Shown here piece by piece: positions 9,166 to 18,490 of a stretch of 64,000 nucleotides of DNA (position 1 is the stretch's first letter; the number at the start of each line of letters is the position of its first letter). Source of the DNA: Candidatus Gastranaerophilales bacterium (GTDB taxonomy: Bacteria; Cyanobacteriota; Vampirovibrionia; Gastranaerophilales; Gastranaerophilaceae); the NCBI GenBank assembly GCA_944324825.1, contig CALUXU010000003.1:152689-216688 (forward strand), read 5' to 3'. The notes beneath the pieces were generated by a model, which was not told where the DNA came from, did not search any database, and saw nothing but the letters and a program-made list of their open reading frames with translations. The position numbers and the translations under genes are program-made.

Positions 9166-10247
9166 TATCTGTCAACCTCCGGCAGCACAACGTCAAGAGA
9201 ACCGTAAATCGCCATAATATCCGGCAGGGAAACACCTCTTAAAATATCCCTTAAAATCTGTGTGGAATAAAAAGAGCCTGTTCTCCACTTAAGCCTGTAA
9301 GGTGTTGATTCTCCGACAGAATTCAGGTAGCAGAGAGTCAATCCTCTCGGAGCTTCCACAAAAGAATATATCTCACCTTTTTGAAACTCATTGAGAGAAA
9401 TTTTAACAGGTTCAGAAAAGGTATTATTGGATTTAAGCCAGTCAATACATTGTTTTATTATACATACGGATTCGCGCATCTCATAGATTCTAACAATATA
9501 CCGGCTGTAACAATCACCGTCATTCCCTAAAATAATATCATATTCTATATCGTCATATATCTCCATATTCATACGATAATCATTCAATATTCCGCTCGCT
9601 CTGAGATTAGGCCCTGTCAATCCCCAGTCGAGAGCTTTTGATTTACTGATAACACCGATATTTCTGGTTCTGGATAAAAATATAGGGTTATCCGTTATCA
9701 GGTTTTCGTATTCGTTTATTTTGAACAGAATATTATTAACGATGTTCAACACATCTTCAAAATAAAGAATATTATGTCTTACACCGCCAAAAACAAAATA
9801 GTTATACATCATACGCTGACCGGTAATTTTTTCGAAATAATCAAGTATTGATTCACGCTCTCTAAACGTATAAAACATCGGCGATATTGCACCCAAATCA
9901 AGTAAATACGTTCCGAGCCATAACAGGTGAGATGCTATACGGTTTAATTCCATCATCATCACACGAATATAATTTGCGTATTTGGGAACCTCAATATGAT
10001 TCAAATGTTCAACCGCATTACAAAAAGCGTACGAATAGAAAAATCCGCACAAATAATCAACCCTGTCAACCATAGGCAAATATTGAATATAGCTTCTTGA
10101 TTCCGCAATTTTTTCCATTCCTCTGTGCAAATACCCGATATCCGGCTCACAAGATATAGCCCTTTCTCCGTCTAATTCCAGAATAAGACGTAAAACACCA
10201 TGGGTTGAAGGATGCTGAGGTCCTAAATTTAAAGTCATTTTATTCAT
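9165..10247 (-). CDS. nuoD: NADH-quinone oxidoreductase-like subunit D (49 kDa)
   Basis: Peripheral-arm subunit lining the quinone pocket, 360 aa. The start GPQHPSTHGVLR holds the quinone-site histidines, and the end LPEVDR matches the family terminus. NuoC and NuoD are separate genes here, unlike in E. coli. Two in-frame ATGs (10247 and 10238) are possible; the first overlaps the nuoC stop by 8 nt. There is no Ni-Fe ligand set, so this is complex I and not a group 4 hydrogenase. Confidence 0.95.
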   Translation of the reverse strand: MNKMTLNLGPQHPSTHGVLRLILELDGERAISCEPDIGYLHRGMEKIAESRSYIQYLPMVDRVDYLCGFFYSYAFCNAVEHLNHIEVPKYANYIRVMMMELNRIASHLLWLGTYLLDLGAISPMFYTFRERESILDYFEKITGQRMMYNYFVFGGVRHNILYFEDVLNIVNNILFKINEYENLITDNPIFLSRTRNIGVISKSKALDWGLTGPNLRASGILNDYRMNMEIYDDIEYDIILGNDGDCYSRYIVRIYEMRESVCIIKQCIDWLKSNNTFSEPVKISLNEFQKGEIYSFVEAPRGLTLCYLNSVGESTPYRLKWRTGSFYSTQILRDILRGVSLPDIMAIYGSLDVVLPEVDR

Positions 10248-10671
10248 TCCAGCTTAACCTCGTATCTTTCAATTCATAATTTTTTCTCAAAGGGTGTCCA
10301 ATCCAGGATGAGGGCATAAATAAACGTTTAAGCTTTTTGTTCCCGACAAAACAGATTCCAAAGAGGTCATATATTTCACACTCATCAAAATATGCACTCG
10401 GATAAAGTGATGTGACTGATACTGCCTCCTCCCGAACTTTTGTTGAGATATTAACCCGCTCATTCATATAAGTTGATAACAGAGGATAAATTAATTCAAT
10501 ATAATCCGTATAATCAACTGCGATAACGGTTAGAAGAATATCAAAAGAAAGTTCATAAGTTTTCTTTAGATATTCCAGAATCTCGTATATCTGATTATCG
10601 GTTTCAACTTTATCAGAATATACTTTAACATCGGGGAAATTCATTTTTATCATATCAATACAATTCATCAT
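10240..10671 (-). CDS. nuoC: NADH-quinone oxidoreductase-like subunit C (30 kDa)
   Basis: Peripheral-arm scaffold subunit, 143 aa, at the short end for the family. The C-terminal hallmark [19 protein letters not shown] followed by [14 protein letters not shown] is clear. The gene overlaps nuoB by 17 nt and nuoD by 8 nt. AAAGGATT precedes the two adjacent start ATGs, so either methionine could be first. Confidence 0.93.
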   Translation of the reverse strand: MMNCIDMIKMNFPDVKVYSDKVETDNQIYEILEYLKKTYELSFDILLTVIAVDYTDYIELIYPLLSTYMNERVNISTKVREEAVSVTSLYPSAYFDECEIYDLFGICFVGNKKLKRLFMPSSWIGHPLRKNYELKDTRLSWNE

Positions 10672-11197
10672 AATCCTTTCTGACTAAGATTCCGTTTTCC
10701 TCTTTTAAGGAGAGTTTATGTGAGTCTAAGAATTCTTTTCTTGTCAATATTGATTCTTTATTTATTTCTTTTTGGAGCTTTAATATTGCATCAAACAGTC
10801 CCTCGGGTCTTGGCGGACACATAGGAAGATAAATATCAACGGGAATAATTTTATCTATACCGTTTACGACAGAATAAGCATCTTTTCCGGAAAACATACC
10901 GCCGCCGCAGGTACAAGCACCCATTGCAATTACGTACTTAGGCTCAGGCATTTGTTCATAAAGCCTTAATAGTACGGGAGCCATTTTGTGAGTAATAGTA
11001 CCTGCACATATCAATAAATCCGCCTGCCTCGGTGACGGTCGGAATACTTCGGAGCCAAACCTTGCGATATCAAAATTTGATGCCGATGCACACATCATTT
11101 CAATACCGCAGCATGAGGTTGCAAAAGTCAGAGGCCATATTGAATTTGCCCTGCCCCAGTTTAATACGGTATCAATCGTTGAAACAATTATATTCAT
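10655..11197 (-). CDS. nuoB: NADH-quinone oxidoreductase-like subunit B (N2 cluster)
   Basis: Carries the terminal [4Fe-4S] cluster N2 that reduces quinone. With the start at 11197 the protein is 180 aa, and the ligands are C29 and C30 (TSCCGIEMM), C95 (GACTCGGG) and C127 (MCPPRPEG). This start has GGGAGTG 8 nt upstream and overlaps the nuoA stop as ATGA. The longer in-frame start at 11284 would overlap nuoA by about 90 nt and is rejected. Confidence 0.95.
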   Translation of the reverse strand: MNIIVSTIDTVLNWGRANSIWPLTFATSCCGIEMMCASASNFDIARFGSEVFRPSPRQADLLICAGTITHKMAPVLLRLYEQMPEPKYVIAMGACTCGGGMFSGKDAYSVVNGIDKIIPVDIYLPMCPPRPEGLFDAILKLQKEINKESILTRKEFLDSHKLSLKEENGILVRKDYDELY

Positions 11198-11553
11198 TTC
11201 TTTACACTCCCTATAAAACCTCTGTTTATCGCGGCAAATATTCCGCAAAGAAGTATTACCAAAAACGAAATCAAGACTCCCCAATGGCTTTTTATATATC
11301 CAATCCCATCAGAAAACAAGGGATACAAAAAAATTACCGATAAATCAAAAATGACAAACATTATTAAATAATTAAAATAACGAATATGAAAATTAACTTT
11401 TGCAGACGTCTTTGGAGAAAGTCCGCACTCGTAAGTTGAGGATTTTACCCTGTCAGGAGATTTGTAGCTGAATATATAACCTGCAATCAGCATAGAAACA
11501 GCTGTCAGGAAGGCAAAAATAATAAAACATGTCATAAATATAAGATTAATCAT
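11194..11553 (-). CDS. nuoA: NADH-quinone oxidoreductase-like subunit A
   Basis: First gene of the operon, a three-helix membrane subunit of 119 aa. The loop signature [10 protein letters not shown] (Cys-containing, as in family members) and the helix following [19 protein letters not shown] are diagnostic. The start at 11553 was chosen because GGGGA lies 5 nt upstream; the longer in-frame start at 11658 would overlap the divergent gene. No nuoE, nuoF or nuoG lies on either side. Confidence 0.93.
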   Translation of the reverse strand: MINLIFMTCFIIFAFLTAVSMLIAGYIFSYKSPDRVKSSTYECGLSPKTSAKVNFHIRYFNYLIMFVIFDLSVIFLYPLFSDGIGYIKSHWGVLISFLVILLCGIFAAINRGFIGSVKK

Positions 11554-11582
11554 AAAATCCCCTATAAAAATCGATAAAAATT

Positions 11583-11591
11583 TGATATAAT
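11583..11591 (+). promoter_or_regulatory. extended -10 promoter, leaderless start predicted
   Basis: TGATATAAT (TG-n-TATAAT) ends 8 nt before the ATG at 11600, so transcription should begin at or within a base or two of the start codon. No Shine-Dalgarno sequence is present. The divergent nuoA start is only 46 nt away. Confidence 0.6.
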
Positions 11592-11599
11592 TGATTACA

Positions 11600-12229
11600 A
11601 TGAACAAGATTAAAACTAAGTTATTTCTGTTAATATTTGCAGCTTTAATACCAAACATGTCTTTGGCTGTAAATTTTGCAAGTATAGAGTATGATGTTCC
11701 TATTGATTACTCAAAGATTGACAAAAATGCATTGGCGGATCAGGCTAATCTTTTGTTTAATCATTTTGAACAAATAACTGATGAGGAATACCGAAAAAAA
11801 TATATTCAGGCACTATTGAACAGATATGCCGTATTATCCGTAATGGATCCGTCTGACCCTTTCTATTTTACAAGACTCGGGATTTTGTATGATGAAATGG
11901 GAAACGATACCCTTGCAATGTCAAATTTCTTTAAAGCAACAAATCTTGTGCCGAATTATCAGTACGCAAGTTTTTCCTTCGGAAACTACTATTACAAACG
12001 AGGATATTACAGAAAGGCACTTTATCAATATAAATTAGCGGCAGGAATAGTATCCCCGTATAGTTATCAAAGGTTCATGAAAATGGGCTCGGTATACGAA
12101 AAATTAGGAAACTTTAAACTCGCACTTGATGCATACAAATCGGCATATCAAGAACAAAACGGGCTTGAACTTTATAATAAAATCCTACTATTAGAGGACT
12201 TAAACTCAAAAAACATGTTGTATCATTAA
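11600..12229 (+). CDS. exported TPR-repeat protein
   Basis: 209 aa with a classical Sec signal (MNKIKTKLF then a hydrophobic core ending at SLA), so it is predicted in the periplasm or envelope. Residues from about 75 to 200 form tetratricopeptide repeats (for example RLGILYDEMGNDTLAMSNFFKAT and MGSVYEKLGNFKLALDAYKSA), which implies a protein-protein scaffold. The ATG at 11600 is preferred over a TTG at 11591 because it begins the signal peptide. It is the first gene of a plus-strand run with the glycosylhydrolase-like gene 30 nt downstream. Confidence 0.8.
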   Translation: MNKIKTKLFLLIFAALIPNMSLAVNFASIEYDVPIDYSKIDKNALADQANLLFNHFEQITDEEYRKKYIQALLNRYAVLSVMDPSDPFYFTRLGILYDEMGNDTLAMSNFFKATNLVPNYQYASFSFGNYYYKRGYYRKALYQYKLAAGIVSPYSYQRFMKMGSVYEKLGNFKLALDAYKSAYQEQNGLELYNKILLLEDLNSKNMLYH

Positions 12230-12259
12230 AAGTGTTATAAATATAGCCTTGGGAATGTG

Positions 12260-14125
12260 ATGAGAAAACGGATTTTATTTATAGTAATAATAAGTATTTT
12301 AATGATAGGTTTGGGTGTATGGGCACAAGACGCTTTTACCCAGTATATAATCAAGCCTAACGAAGTTCTCATGAATCAAGGCTCGTATAAAATAGACCTG
12401 CTTGACCCTACAACCGCAACAAATAAACGAAACAGCCACTTCCCGGGTTTTCGAGGCGCAAACCAGATGGCAGTTTATACAAAAAAATTCGGGGTAAGAA
12501 CAAATACCAACGAATTTGGAACAGAAGCCATTGTTAAAGGTAATGTCGTAACAGAAATAAGCGGCGCAGATTCATTAATCCCTGAAGACGGTCTTGTAAT
12601 CAGCGGGCACGGGAAAGCCAAAAACTGGATGAACCAAAATATTACAATCGGTTCTAAAATTTATGTTGATAAAAATACTAAAACACTTACAGCATATACA
12701 ACATCTGACAGCTATATTTATAGTGCACAAAGCCAAATAAAAGAAGTAAAATACATTGTAGACAAGTATGTTCAATCACATACCGGCTACAATGCGGAAA
12801 GAACACAGGAATATATTAACAAAGCCGAAAACTATATTGCCAAAGCAATGAAAAGCAAGTTGTATGTAAAAAAATACTCGGAATTAGCGATTGAATCCGC
12901 TAATACTGCACTGGCTTCGGCTATTCCTTACAAAAGCGATGAAGTAAGAGGAGTCTGGATTCGTCCGTCATTTAAAACTCAGGAAGAAATCTGTAAAGTT
13001 CTGGACTCTTTAAATAAGACAGGGATTAATACCATTTTTATAGAAACCTATTACCACGGCATGACAATATTCCCGAGCACAACAATGGAAAGCCGCGGAT
13101 TTATGAAGGTAAATCCTGATTATGAAAATTTTGATGCGCTTGATTTTTGGATACACGAGGCTCACAAAAGAAATATCAAAGTAAACATCTGGTTTGAAAC
13201 CTTCTATATAGGTGCAAGAAACCCTGCAAGCAATCCGAAAAATATTGTTGCAATAAACCCTTCCTGGGCAAACGTAACCAAAAGGGACTACGACAAAAAT
13301 AAACCTACTCCGTCAATTGCAGAGCATAACGGGTATTTCTTAGACCCTGCGAATCCGGAGGTGCAATCATTCTTACTCGAATTATTATGCGAAATAATCC
13401 AGAAATATAAGCCTGACGGTATAAACCTTGATTATATCAGATATCCGCAAGCTATTGATCCTAAGTATTCAGGCAGCGACCTGTCAAGCTGGGGATATAC
13501 AAATTTCGCAAGAAATGAATACAAATCTATATACGGAATCGATCCTGTTGAATTAACACAATTTGAGCCGTTATGGGAATCTTGGAACGAATACAGACGC
13601 GGTAAAGTAACAGAATTCGTAAGACGCGTATCTAAAATATGCCGTTCTAACAATGTAAACTTGACTGCGGTTATATTCCCGAACAGACAAGCCGCTCTTG
13701 ATATGAAACAGCAGGATTGGAAACGCTGGTCAATAAATAATTATGTTGACGGATTCACACCGATATTTTTAACCTGTGACCCTGTTACGGCATCAGGTTT
13801 AATGAAAGAGGTTTTGAATAACAAGGCACCTCAGACAAAACTATACGCAGGTTTATTCATAACATTTATGAACGGCTCGGAGTCCGACTTAATTAAACAA
13901 ATAAATGAATTGAGAAGTTTATCACTTGACGGGTTCAGTATATTTGATTACGCTCACTTTAGCGACAAATATATACATCCTTTAACAATAAGTATTTGCA
14001 GCACGCCAAAACCTGAGACAAAAACTAAGCCCAGGAGTAAACGATCTTTAGAAAAACAAAAGAAAGAACGTGCTAAAAAAGATAAGAAGATTAAAAAGTA
14101 TGAACGAAGAAAATTCAAATTATAA
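12260..14125 (+). CDS. exported family-10 glycosylhydrolase-like protein (GHL10/DUF187)
   Basis: Predicted envelope or periplasmic glycosidase of 621 aa. It has an N-terminal signal or anchor segment (MRKRILFIVIISILMIG). Residues about 65-150 form a domain seen ahead of this family in other bacteria, with NTNEFGTEAIV and LVISGHG. A GHL10 TIM-barrel follows from about residue 225, with EVRGVWIRPSF, IFIETYYHG, VNIWFETFY, GYFLDPANPEV and DGINLDYIRYPQ. The last of these holds the likely catalytic Asp. The tail is very Lys-rich. The substrate is unknown; peptidoglycan or exopolysaccharide is suggested only from family context. A GTG three bases upstream is an alternative start. Confidence 0.82.
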   Translation: MRKRILFIVIISILMIGLGVWAQDAFTQYIIKPNEVLMNQGSYKIDLLDPTTATNKRNSHFPGFRGANQMAVYTKKFGVRTNTNEFGTEAIVKGNVVTEISGADSLIPEDGLVISGHGKAKNWMNQNITIGSKIYVDKNTKTLTAYTTSDSYIYSAQSQIKEVKYIVDKYVQSHTGYNAERTQEYINKAENYIAKAMKSKLYVKKYSELAIESANTALASAIPYKSDEVRGVWIRPSFKTQEEICKVLDSLNKTGINTIFIETYYHGMTIFPSTTMESRGFMKVNPDYENFDALDFWIHEAHKRNIKVNIWFETFYIGARNPASNPKNIVAINPSWANVTKRDYDKNKPTPSIAEHNGYFLDPANPEVQSFLLELLCEIIQKYKPDGINLDYIRYPQAIDPKYSGSDLSSWGYTNFARNEYKSIYGIDPVELTQFEPLWESWNEYRRGKVTEFVRRVSKICRSNNVNLTAVIFPNRQAALDMKQQDWKRWSINNYVDGFTPIFLTCDPVTASGLMKEVLNNKAPQTKLYAGLFITFMNGSESDLIKQINELRSLSLDGFSIFDYAHFSDKYIHPLTISICSTPKPETKTKPRSKRSLEKQKKERAKKDKKIKKYERRKFKL

Positions 14126-14306
14126 ACCAAAACGAAAATTTTTAGGGGTCTACTTTTCATGCTGCCACGTTTACGGCCGATTGTATCAAAATAAAACAGG
14201 CACAGCCTATGTCGGCAGATGTCCTCTGTGTCTTCGTTCAATAAGGGTTCCGATTGACCCTAACAGCAATAAAGGTACGAATAGGAGGTTTTTCCGTGCA
14301 GATTAG
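14100..14306 (+). CDS. small Cys-rich (zinc-ribbon-like) protein
   Basis: 68 aa, beginning at the ATG at 14100. It contains LGVYFSCCHVYGRLY, TAYVGRCPLCLR and a closing FFRAD. Four cysteines (CC and CxxC) suggest a bound zinc or a ribbon fold. Similar short proteins with this layout (…CCxVYGRxYxN…GRCPxC…) are, to my knowledge, found in several phyla without a known role. The gene overlaps the glycosylhydrolase end by 26 nt and the peptidase start by 11 nt, so it is embedded in the operon and translationally coupled. The overlap with real genes on both sides, plus the motif, argues that it is genuine. Confidence 0.7.
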   Translation: MNEENSNYKPKRKFLGVYFSCCHVYGRLYQNKTGTAYVGRCPLCLRSIRVPIDPNSNKGTNRRFFRAD

Positions 14307-15528
14307 TGATTTAAGAAAACAGTATGAATTAATTGATATTTTTTGTAATTTAGCCGAAATTCCGTCCCCTTCACTACATGAAGAAAAGGTGATTGAATGG
14401 ATAGAAAGCTTCTGTAAGCAAAATAATATCAACTATTCACTTGATAATTACAAAAATGTTTATATAAAAGTTCCGGCAACAGATTCTTCAAAAGAACCTG
14501 TAATGCTTTCTTCTCATATGGACGTAGTAGGAGATAATTCCCCTGTAATTATAGAATTAGACGGAGATTTTATCAAAGCAAAAGAAAGAACTCTGGGCTC
14601 CGATGATAAAGTCGGAGTAGCATCAGCGCTTCTTCTTGCAAAAGAACTTGGTAATTCTGATATCAAACATGGCGGACTTGAAATAACATTTACCAGAGAT
14701 GAAGAAACAAATATGTCAGGAATTGAACATGTTGAATTTGATAAAATTGAATCAAAATATGTTCTTGTATGTGATGCGGATAAACTTGCCCAGCTTCAAG
14801 TTTCGGGTGCGAGTTATACTAATGCAAAAATCTCGGTCAAAGCATTTATGGGCGGCCACTCCGGAAATGATATTCAGGATACAAACAGAGTGAATGCGGC
14901 AAAACTTATTGCAGAACTTGTAAATGACCTGCCGCAGGGCGTTTTCTTTAAAGATGAAACCGGTGTAATTACCTCTTGTAACATCGGTGCAATCATTGCG
15001 GGCGGAATCCAAAACGCAGTAAGTGCACTGGTTGCGGATAATGTTAAATCTTCTGATTACATAACGGAAATAAACGAACGAGCATCTACAAATATTATAA
15101 ATACAGATGCAAAAGCATGTTATTCAATAAGAAGTGCAAGTGTTGAAAAAGAAAACGAATTAAAAGAATTAATGAAATCAATTGTTGATAAATTCAATAA
15201 AAAGTATGAAGGTCTCGCAAGTGCAGAGATTAAATTTGAGGTTCATCTGCCGCCGTTTGAAAAGGTGGAAGATGACAGAATTGAAAAAGTTCATACAAGA
15301 GCCTGCGAAAATATCGGTATAAAAAATGAGATTTCTTCATTCCATGCCGGTGCAGAAACTCATATCTATGCACATCAGAAAAATAAAAACGGTGAAACCT
15401 TCAGACCGTTCCTTTTAGGATTGGCAGACATTTACAATATGCATTCCGCAAAAGAAAAGGTTGATTATAAAACCTTCTTAAAAGGGTACGATATAATCAA
15501 AAATGTGTTTATAGAATTTAACAGATAA
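14296..15528 (+). CDS. M20-family peptidase (peptidase T-like tripeptidase)
   Basis: Cytoplasmic dizinc aminopeptidase of 410 aa. The metal and catalytic motifs in order are SSHMDVVG (His and catalytic Asp), LGSDDKVG (bridging Asp), TRDEETNMSG (catalytic and metal Glu pair), CDADKL (metal Asp) and NMHSAKEKV (last His). The lid/dimerisation domain lies between about residues 185 and 295. The start is a GTG at 14296 with a perfect AGGAGG 7 nt upstream; the longer TTG start has no such site. It is the last gene of this run. Confidence 0.87.
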   Translation: MQISDLRKQYELIDIFCNLAEIPSPSLHEEKVIEWIESFCKQNNINYSLDNYKNVYIKVPATDSSKEPVMLSSHMDVVGDNSPVIIELDGDFIKAKERTLGSDDKVGVASALLLAKELGNSDIKHGGLEITFTRDEETNMSGIEHVEFDKIESKYVLVCDADKLAQLQVSGASYTNAKISVKAFMGGHSGNDIQDTNRVNAAKLIAELVNDLPQGVFFKDETGVITSCNIGAIIAGGIQNAVSALVADNVKSSDYITEINERASTNIINTDAKACYSIRSASVEKENELKELMKSIVDKFNKKYEGLASAEIKFEVHLPPFEKVEDDRIEKVHTRACENIGIKNEISSFHAGAETHIYAHQKNKNGETFRPFLLGLADIYNMHSAKEKVDYKTFLKGYDIIKNVFIEFNR

Positions 15529-15529
15529 T

Positions 15530-16786
15530 TTATAAGTCACGATAAATTCGGCGGCCGCGGTTACAGTTAAATGTTCTAAGGCCGCTAGAATCGTTATCTA
15601 TACAGTATGATGTATATTTTATAATTACATTATCTTTTTTGTGTGTAGTTACCAAATGATTAAGCAAACGTACTGCATAACTGCTGATTTTTTCACCGCC
15701 GGCCGGATTGTCAACCTTTAAATTATTTATTACAATCGCTGTTGTATCCGGTTTATAAGAATTTTTTAACATAGTTCTGGTTGCAATTTTTTGTAATTCA
15801 GAATTTTGTTTATTTCTGTCTGATACATCTTTTAATTTACAAGCGTTTGTAATATCAGCGGCCATTTTAAACGGCATAGGACGCTTTCTTAATTTATTAA
15901 GAAAATCATAAGAATCATAATCAATATTTCCGGATTTAGAAACTACTGTATCCATTAACAGTGGTAAATCTTCGAATTTTTCTTTTTTATCTAATAATAA
16001 ACTATTTGCAGTTTCATAACGGGACTTAGAAAAAACTTCATCTCCGTCACTGTTTTTGGTTTTTGATAAATTTATCAATGTTTTCATTTTATCATTATTA
16101 TTTGATGGATATCTGTTTAAACCCTCATAAGCTTTTGAAAGAGCATCTTTATCAACAACAGTATCTCCATTTGCTTTTTTAAGCTTCGCTGCAGTAAATA
16201 TATCAATCATTTCATTGACTGAATATTTTAAGTTTTTATCAACATAACTATTCATAAGAATTTGAGATAATTTTTTCTCACCATTTTTTGTAACAAGACA
16301 AGCACCTATTATTTTATTTCTGGTTGCAGGCAGCGGATATTTATCAAGTAGAATCTTTCTAAACGGATGTTTACGATTGATACGAAATGTATTATCTCCC
16401 ACATTTCGTGAAATTTCTGTATTATATACGGTCTTCTCATCCGGAACTTTTGATGTTAAACCGCAATCTCTATCCATTCGGTAATCGGAATCAACTATAT
16501 CTTTGAACTGACGTATAGGTTTAATATCATCCTCGTCATAACTTCTATATCCTTCGGTTATATAATCTCTTTTTTCATCAAATAATTCATCATCTCTAAA
16601 TGTTGATGATATAACAGGTGATTCATTATCTTCTATTGTATTATTTTCTGGGTAATAATAAAAATAACTGACATTGTTTGTTCTATAAATTGCAGTAGAT
16701 TTTGTATTATCCTTTATAGCATTTGTGTTTTGAGGCTTTGCTTTGAATTGAATATTGTAATTATTAAATTTGTTGATTGATAACAT
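15530..16786 (-). CDS. hypothetical protein, lineage-specific, alpha-helical repeats
   Basis: 418 aa, not recognised. It begins with a short motif, NNYNIQFKAKP (residues 8-18), that resembles the N-termini of other unknown genes here (at 59955 and 61489). Residues 25-150 are polar and Asp/Tyr/Arg-rich, probably disordered. From about residue 165 there are loosely repeated helical units of about 40 residues with the pattern NG/SGDxVxxK…AxxLLxKK. No signal peptide, membrane segment or catalytic motif is seen. It ends one base after the convergent peptidase gene. Confidence 0.65.
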   Translation of the reverse strand: MLSINKFNNYNIQFKAKPQNTNAIKDNTKSTAIYRTNNVSYFYYYPENNTIEDNESPVISSTFRDDELFDEKRDYITEGYRSYDEDDIKPIRQFKDIVDSDYRMDRDCGLTSKVPDEKTVYNTEISRNVGDNTFRINRKHPFRKILLDKYPLPATRNKIIGACLVTKNGEKKLSQILMNSYVDKNLKYSVNEMIDIFTAAKLKKANGDTVVDKDALSKAYEGLNRYPSNNNDKMKTLINLSKTKNSDGDEVFSKSRYETANSLLLDKKEKFEDLPLLMDTVVSKSGNIDYDSYDFLNKLRKRPMPFKMAADITNACKLKDVSDRNKQNSELQKIATRTMLKNSYKPDTTAIVINNLKVDNPAGGEKISSYAVRLLNHLVTTHKKDNVIIKYTSYCIDNDSSGLRTFNCNRGRRIYRDL

Positions 16787-16834
16787 AGTTTACTCCTTAC
16801 AGGAGTAAAAACGCGTAAAAATATTTTTTGCCGT

Positions 16835-18490
16835 TTAAATTATTGCTCCGTGGCTTGCATCCTGAACACATTTTGCATATTTTGCAAGATAACCTTTTTT
16901 TATCTTAATCTCAAACTGCGGCAAATGCTTTCTGCGTTCTGCTAAAATTTCATCGGATACAAGAAGATTGATTTTTCTGTTCGGAATATCAATAATAATC
17001 TTATCTCCGTTTTCTATTAGAGCAATATTTCCGCCGTTAGCAGCCTCAGGGCATATATGACCTACACAAATTCCTCTTGTACCGCCGGAAAAACGCCCGT
17101 CAGTAATCAGAGCAGCCTTTGTTCCAAGTCCTTTCCCCACCAGAAGAGAAGTCGGAGCAAGCATCTCACGCATGCCGGGAGAGCCCTTTGGTCCTTCATA
17201 CCTTATTACAATTACATCACCCTCTTTAATCTCATCGTTTTCAAGCGCCGCCATAGATTCTTCTTCCGAATCAAAAACTTTTGCCGTACCTTCAAAATAA
17301 TAGCAGGATTCATCAACACCAGAAATCTTGATTACGCAGCCTTCTGGTGCAATATTTCCGTATAATACCCCTAACCCCGGCTGAGTTGTTATCGGATTAT
17401 CAGGGGAATGGATTAATTCCGGATTATACCAGATATCCTTCACAATATCTTTTATTTTTTTACCCGTAACTCCTACGGTGTTATTAAATTCAGGGATATT
17501 TTCCGATAAAACTCTCAATAAACCGCATATTCCGCCCGCATTATGAAAATCAACCATATTAGGCAGAGCTGTCGGATCAAGTTTCACAATCTGTTTAATC
17601 TTTGATGTGAGTTCTTCAAAATCATCCAGTTTAAGTTCAATATCACCTGCGGCAGCAACTGCAAGAAGATGCAGAAAAGAATTTGTAGAACCGCCGAGAG
17701 CATAATCGCAAATAATAGCATTTCTTAACGATTCTTTTGTCACAATATCAAGAGGACACAAATTTTCTTTAACCAGCTCAACCGCTCTATATCCGCTGTC
17801 AAAGGCAATTCTTCTTTTCTTAGAGGATACGGCAGATGCGGTTGCACATTCAGGCAGACTCATTCCAAGAACCTCTGTTAGGCAAGCCATAGTATTTGCG
17901 GTATATAACCCCTGACAAGAACCGGCTGTCGGACAAGCTTCTTCCTCTAATTCCGCAAGCTGTGACTCGGTAATCTCTCCGTTTCGGTATTTTCCGACCG
18001 CTTCAAAAGTGCTTTTGATAAAACTCGTTTTCTCACACTGACATTCACCTGCAAGCATCGGACCTGCCGTTACTATAATTGTCGGAATATTTAATCTGAC
18101 AGCTGCAATGAGCATTGCAGGAGTTATCTTGTCACAATTAGACAAAAGCACAAGACCGTCTAATTGATGAGCCTCCGCAACCGTTTCAACACAATCGGCA
18201 ATCAAATCACGGGACGGAAGTGAGTATCTCATTCCCTTATGCCCCATTGCCAAGCCGTCGCATACGGCAGGAACTCCAAATATAAACGCCTGTCCGCCTG
18301 CAGATTGTATCCCTTTTTCAATCTGGCGCTCTAAATCCCTCATTCCGATATGACCGGGAACAATGTCAGAAAAAGAACTTGCTATACCGATAAAAGGTTT
18401 ATCAATATTTTTTTTACTCACACCTGTTGAATACAATAATGCACGATGCGGAGCACGTGCCGCCCCTTTTTTTATTGTATCACTTCGCAT
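16835..18490 (-). CDS. ilvD: dihydroxy-acid dehydratase
   Basis: Dehydrates 2,3-dihydroxy-isovalerate and 2,3-dihydroxy-3-methylvalerate to the 2-oxo acids of valine and isoleucine synthesis. It is a cytoplasmic Fe-S enzyme of 551 aa, a full-length short-type IlvD. Cluster and active-site signatures are [11 protein letters not shown] and [28 protein letters not shown] and the C-terminal GRFSGGTRG motif follow. It overlaps nagA by 11 nt and ends the ftsI-murE-nagA-ilvD run. This is an odd grouping of wall, amino-sugar and branched-chain amino acid functions. Confidence 0.96.
   Translation of the reverse strand: MRSDTIKKGAARAPHRALLYSTGVSKKNIDKPFIGIASSFSDIVPGHIGMRDLERQIEKGIQSAGGQAFIFGVPAVCDGLAMGHKGMRYSLPSRDLIADCVETVAEAHQLDGLVLLSNCDKITPAMLIAAVRLNIPTIIVTAGPMLAGECQCEKTSFIKSTFEAVGKYRNGEITESQLAELEEEACPTAGSCQGLYTANTMACLTEVLGMSLPECATASAVSSKKRRIAFDSGYRAVELVKENLCPLDIVTKESLRNAIICDYALGGSTNSFLHLLAVAAAGDIELKLDDFEELTSKIKQIVKLDPTALPNMVDFHNAGGICGLLRVLSENIPEFNNTVGVTGKKIKDIVKDIWYNPELIHSPDNPITTQPGLGVLYGNIAPEGCVIKISGVDESCYYFEGTAKVFDSEEESMAALENDEIKEGDVIVIRYEGPKGSPGMREMLAPTSLLVGKGLGTKAALITDGRFSGGTRGICVGHICPEAANGGNIALIENGDKIIIDIPNRKINLLVSDEILAERRKHLPQFEIKIKKGYLAKYAKCVQDASHGAII

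Noticed and set aside
11032..11343. Plus-strand frame of 103 codons over nuoB/nuoA
   Set aside because: Antisense to two certain genes with strong family signatures; composition is not protein-like.
2137..11553. Group 4 membrane-bound hydrogenase or Mrp antiporter operon
   Set aside because: NuoD lacks the paired CxxC Ni ligands of hydrogenases and has quinone-site residues; the gene order is canonical complex I.
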